Source: an uncultured cyanobacterium
GTDB lineage: Bacteria > Cyanobacteriota > Cyanobacteriia > Phormidesmidales > Phormidesmidaceae
Direction: 5' to 3'
Assembly: GCA_938029995.1 (NCBI GenBank)
Contig: CALHGI010000135.1
Span: 1-6,149 of the forward strand
DNA: 6,149 bases
In this document: positions 4,070 through 6,149 of the stretch, in pieces
Numbering within the stretch: position 1 is the first letter of the stretch
How the letters are laid out: every line of letters starts with the position of its first letter
The notes under the pieces: generated by a model
Told to the model about the DNA's origin: nothing
Database searches by the model: none
Seen by the model: the letters and a program-made list of their open reading frames with translations, nothing else
Made by a program: the position numbers and the translations under genes

Positions 4070-5380
4070 TTAAACCTGAGTTTGCTGCCAATCTAAACGG
4101 TTTAGGGTGTTGGCTCTTTCCCAAGCTCGCTCGAAGCTGTCTAGCTTAGGATCGATGAATAGGGGTTCACCCACGGCACCGCTAACGGCTTCTTGGGTTT
4201 TGAGGCCATTACCGGTGATGTAAGCAACGGTACTTTCATCGGGGTTAATCTTTCCGGCTTCTACTAGTTTCTTGAGTACGGCAATGGTGGTGCCGCCAGC
4301 GGTTTCGGTAAAGATGCCTTCGGTTTCAGCCAGTAGCTTCATGCCTTCAATAATTTCAGCATCAGTGACATCTTCGATATTGCCATTGGTCTTCTTGGCA
4401 ATTTCTAGGGCATAGATGCCGTCCGCCGGGTTACCGATGGCAATGGACTTCGCGATGGTGTTGGGCTTAACGGGGGTAATGAAGTCCCGGCCTTCTTTAT
4501 AGGCTTGGGAGATGGGAGAGCAGCCCTCTGCCTGGGCTCCACTAAATCGTACGGGCTTGTCATCCACTAGACCTACTTTGACAAACTCGTTGAAGCCCTT
4601 ATAAATTTTGCCGTAGAGAGAACCAGAGGCTAGGGGGGCAACGATATGATCAGGCAATTTCCAACCTAGCTGTTCCACGACTTCATAGGCCAATGTTTTG
4701 GAGCCTTCGGAGTAGTAAGGGCGTAGGTTGATGTTTACAAAGCCCCAGCCATGGGTGTTGGCCACTTCAGAGCACAGGCGATTGACCTGGTCGTAGTTAC
4801 CGTGGACGGCCATGACGGTGGGGTCATAAATCAGTGTGCCTAATACCTTACCGGCTTCTAGGTCGGAGGGAATAAAGACGCAGCAGTCGAGGCCAGCATG
4901 GGCGGCAATGGCGGCGGTGGAGTTGGCTAGGTTACCGGTACTGGCGCAGGAGACAGTGGTAAACCCTAACTCGCGGGCGCGGGTCAATGCGACGGAAACT
5001 ACCCGGTCCTTAAAGCTTAAGGTGGGCATGTTAACCGCATCGTTCTTGATGTAAAGCTCTTTGAGACCCAGGCGACGGGCTAGACGATTGGCCTTTAGCA
5101 ACGGCGTCATGCCTGTGCCGACATCGATGGGGTCGTCGGTGGCAACGGGCAAAAATGCTTTATAGCGCCAAATGGAGTTGGGTCCAGCGGCAATGCTCTC
5201 ACGACTAACCTGGCGGCGAATAGCGTCGTAGTCGTAGGCCACTTCTAAGGGGCCGAAGCATTCTTCACATACATGCTTGGCACCTAGATCATAGGTAGTG
5301 CTACATTCACGGCACTTGAGATTGCTGAAGGTGGAGGATTGCAGGGTTTGGGCTTTTGGACGGTCGATGGCCTGGGTCAT
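4070..5380 (-). CDS. thrC: Threonine synthase
   Basis: This 436-aa PLP enzyme of fold type II converts O-phospho-L-homoserine and water to L-threonine and phosphate, the last step of threonine synthesis in the cytoplasm. The N-terminus has a zinc-ribbon-like CREC...CEEC element (Cys23, Cys26, Cys38, Cys41). The PLP-binding lysine is in NMPTLSFKDR (Lys124). STGNLANS (147-154) and the Gly/Ser loop VAPLASGSLYG (248-257) would bind substrate and PLP phosphate. FTETAGGTT (357-365) and YITGNGLKT (387-395) are typical of the C-terminal part. Length is normal for the bacterial/plant-type class with a zinc ribbon. Start ATG 5380 gives the expected N-terminus; no clear Shine-Dalgarno precedes it. A sulfur-carrier gene follows on the same strand. 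The CxxC pairs also occur in related enzymes, so a homologous phosphohomoserine-using activity cannot be ruled out, though thrC is by far the best call. Confidence 0.95.
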   Translation of the reverse strand: MTQAIDRPKAQTLQSSTFSNLKCRECSTTYDLGAKHVCEECFGPLEVAYDYDAIRRQVSRESIAAGPNSIWRYKAFLPVATDDPIDVGTGMTPLLKANRLARRLGLKELYIKNDAVNMPTLSFKDRVVSVALTRARELGFTTVSCASTGNLANSTAAIAAHAGLDCCVFIPSDLEAGKVLGTLIYDPTVMAVHGNYDQVNRLCSEVANTHGWGFVNINLRPYYSEGSKTLAYEVVEQLGWKLPDHIVAPLASGSLYGKIYKGFNEFVKVGLVDDKPVRFSGAQAEGCSPISQAYKEGRDFITPVKPNTIAKSIAIGNPADGIYALEIAKKTNGNIEDVTDAEIIEGMKLLAETEGIFTETAGGTTIAVLKKLVEAGKINPDESTVAYITGNGLKTQEAVSGAVGEPLFIDPKLDSFERAWERANTLNRLDWQQTQV

Positions 5381-5748
5381 GGATTTATAGGGGATGAAAA
5401 TGACAGATTAATTTGAACGTATCACGGGGTACAAAATGGCGTCAAACATACCCGACTGATTTGGTCGGGTATTATGAGTCCCTTAATTAATAGGCTTTTT
5501 AGTTCAAGCGACGGATACCATATTAAAAGTCTATGGATAACAGTGCTTTTTCAATGGATTTGTTTCGTTGGACATAATGGGGGTTTGTTCATGCCCTGGG
5601 AACTGGCGCACTGAGGCATTTAATTAAATTTTGTTCCCTGGTGATTGAGCATCCGTAATCCGTCACGTTTACCAGGTTGATATCTGACGGGGACGTTGCT
5701 GTAGGCAACCCAATTAAGTTTGATTATCGGCTTTACGTATAGAGAAAC
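5381..5748. other. Divergent intergenic region upstream of thrC and of the right-hand membrane protein gene
   Basis: These 368 bp must hold both divergent promoters. Seen here are the 9-bp hairpin at 5448-5472, two TTAATTAA sites (near 5484 and 5620), a short GTTGC/GCAAC stem near 5694-5708, and a CCTGGT/ACCAGG pair (about 5637 and 5670) enclosing the repeated words ATCCGTAA and ATCCGTCA. No tRNA, riboswitch or convincing sigma-70 -35/-10 pair could be assigned. No coding frame looks real. Confidence 0.4.
5448..5472. promoter_or_regulatory. 9-bp inverted repeat in the thrC leader
   Basis: ATACCCGAC (5448-5456) and GTCGGGTAT (5464-5472) are exact reverse complements with a 7-nt loop, about 70 bp upstream of the thrC start. 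It lacks a T tract on either strand, so it is more likely an operator or an mRNA leader stem than a terminator. Which protein or signal would use it is unknown. Confidence 0.45.
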
Positions 5749-6149
5749 ATGAATTCTGAAAAGAACGTTCCTGCTTCTCCTCGATCCGGACGGACAGAGT
5801 TGGCAGGTGTGAATCCTTCATTTAAAAAACGTTGGTGGTTATTGTTTTGGACGTTGGCAAGCTGGTTAGGCCTGTTGTTGGGCGTTTTAACCATGTTTCT
5901 GCTCTACTCTCGTTTAGAGCTCAATCGCTATGGCCAAGGGGAAGATTGGTCTTATCTTTTCCGGGGGCTAATGCTTTGTGGCGCGACCCAAGGACTAGTA
6001 TTAGGGATATTACAGGGCATTGTTCTCTGGGCCATGGGGTTTGTTAGTTTCCAAAAAATGCTGCAGTGGCTCAGGGCAACGGTGGTGGCCATGGCCATAG
6101 GCATGGCATTCCCCATCGCTACGGCATCGATTGATCGCGATCGACTGAT
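5749..6149 (+). CDS. Hypothetical multi-pass membrane protein (3' end outside window)
   Basis: Frame open for 133 codons from ATG 5749 to the window end, with no stop. An AGAG four bases before the ATG is a modest ribosome site. The protein starts with a polar 24-residue N-terminus (MNSEKNVPASPRSGRTELA), then KKR and three hydrophobic helices at about 30-53, 73-97 and 107-127. Helix two contains GATQGLVLGILQGIVL, a Gly/Gln pattern I recall in cyanobacterial membrane proteins of unknown function. Basic residues before the first helix favour a cytoplasmic N-terminus. It diverges from thrC. A near-HIP1 word, GCGATCGA, occurs close to the edge (6137-6144). No function is recognised. Confidence 0.8.
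   Translation, partial: MNSEKNVPASPRSGRTELAGVNPSFKKRWWLLFWTLASWLGLLLGVLTMFLLYSRLELNRYGQGEDWSYLFRGLMLCGATQGLVLGILQGIVLWAMGFVSFQKMLQWLRATVVAMAIGMAFPIATASIDRDRL

Noticed and set aside
4836..5054. Plus-strand 72-codon frame within thrC
   Set aside because: Antisense shadow of thrC with no independent support.
5832..6047. Plus-strand 71-codon frame at the right end
   Set aside because: Overlaps the membrane protein frame from 5749, which has a start, ribosome site and TM helices; this one has none.

Overview
The window looks like chromosomal DNA from a cyanobacterium. The best evidence is a threonine synthase with an N-terminal four-cysteine zinc-ribbon, followed on the same strand by a small MoaD/ThiS-type sulfur-carrier gene. 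Two hypothetical membrane proteins and a divergent polysaccharide deacetylase also have a cyanobacterial look. This is judged from protein character only; the genus cannot be fixed from what is visible.

Left third (1-1920) is a mobile-element landing zone. It opens with the 3' end of a small gene (2-175, +) whose pattern recalls Imm32-type immunity proteins. A full-length IS4-family insertion sequence follows (222-1543), with perfect 18-bp terminal inverted repeats and one transposase gene on the minus strand. Right of the IS is a decayed piece of what looks like an IS630-family transposase. After that comes a 51-bp, nearly perfect palindrome (1689-1739) with 24-bp arms and a 3-nt loop.

Middle (1921-3628) has genes only on the minus strand: a 163-aa single-pass membrane protein of unknown function, a tiny candidate membrane peptide with a good Shine-Dalgarno but an apparent one-base frameshift, and a membrane-anchored polysaccharide deacetylase of the HxTxDE subfamily. 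A strong Rho-independent terminator lies immediately upstream of the deacetylase start and closes the next transcription unit.

Right part (3677-5380) holds thrC and the MoaD/ThiS-like gene, transcribed right to left as thrC then moaD-like, with 117 bp between them and the terminator behind. Pairing a PLP enzyme that uses O-phosphohomoserine with a Gly-Gly sulfur carrier recalls known protein-thiocarboxylate routes to cysteine and homocysteine; it is the most interesting functional association here. A 368-bp divergent intergenic region with a 9-bp hairpin separates thrC from a plus-strand membrane protein (5749 onward) that runs off the end.

No rRNA, tRNA, CRISPR array or complete defence system was seen. 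No clearly undescribed system is visible; the candidates worth checking are the thrC/sulfur-carrier pair, the long palindrome and the frameshifted small membrane peptide.
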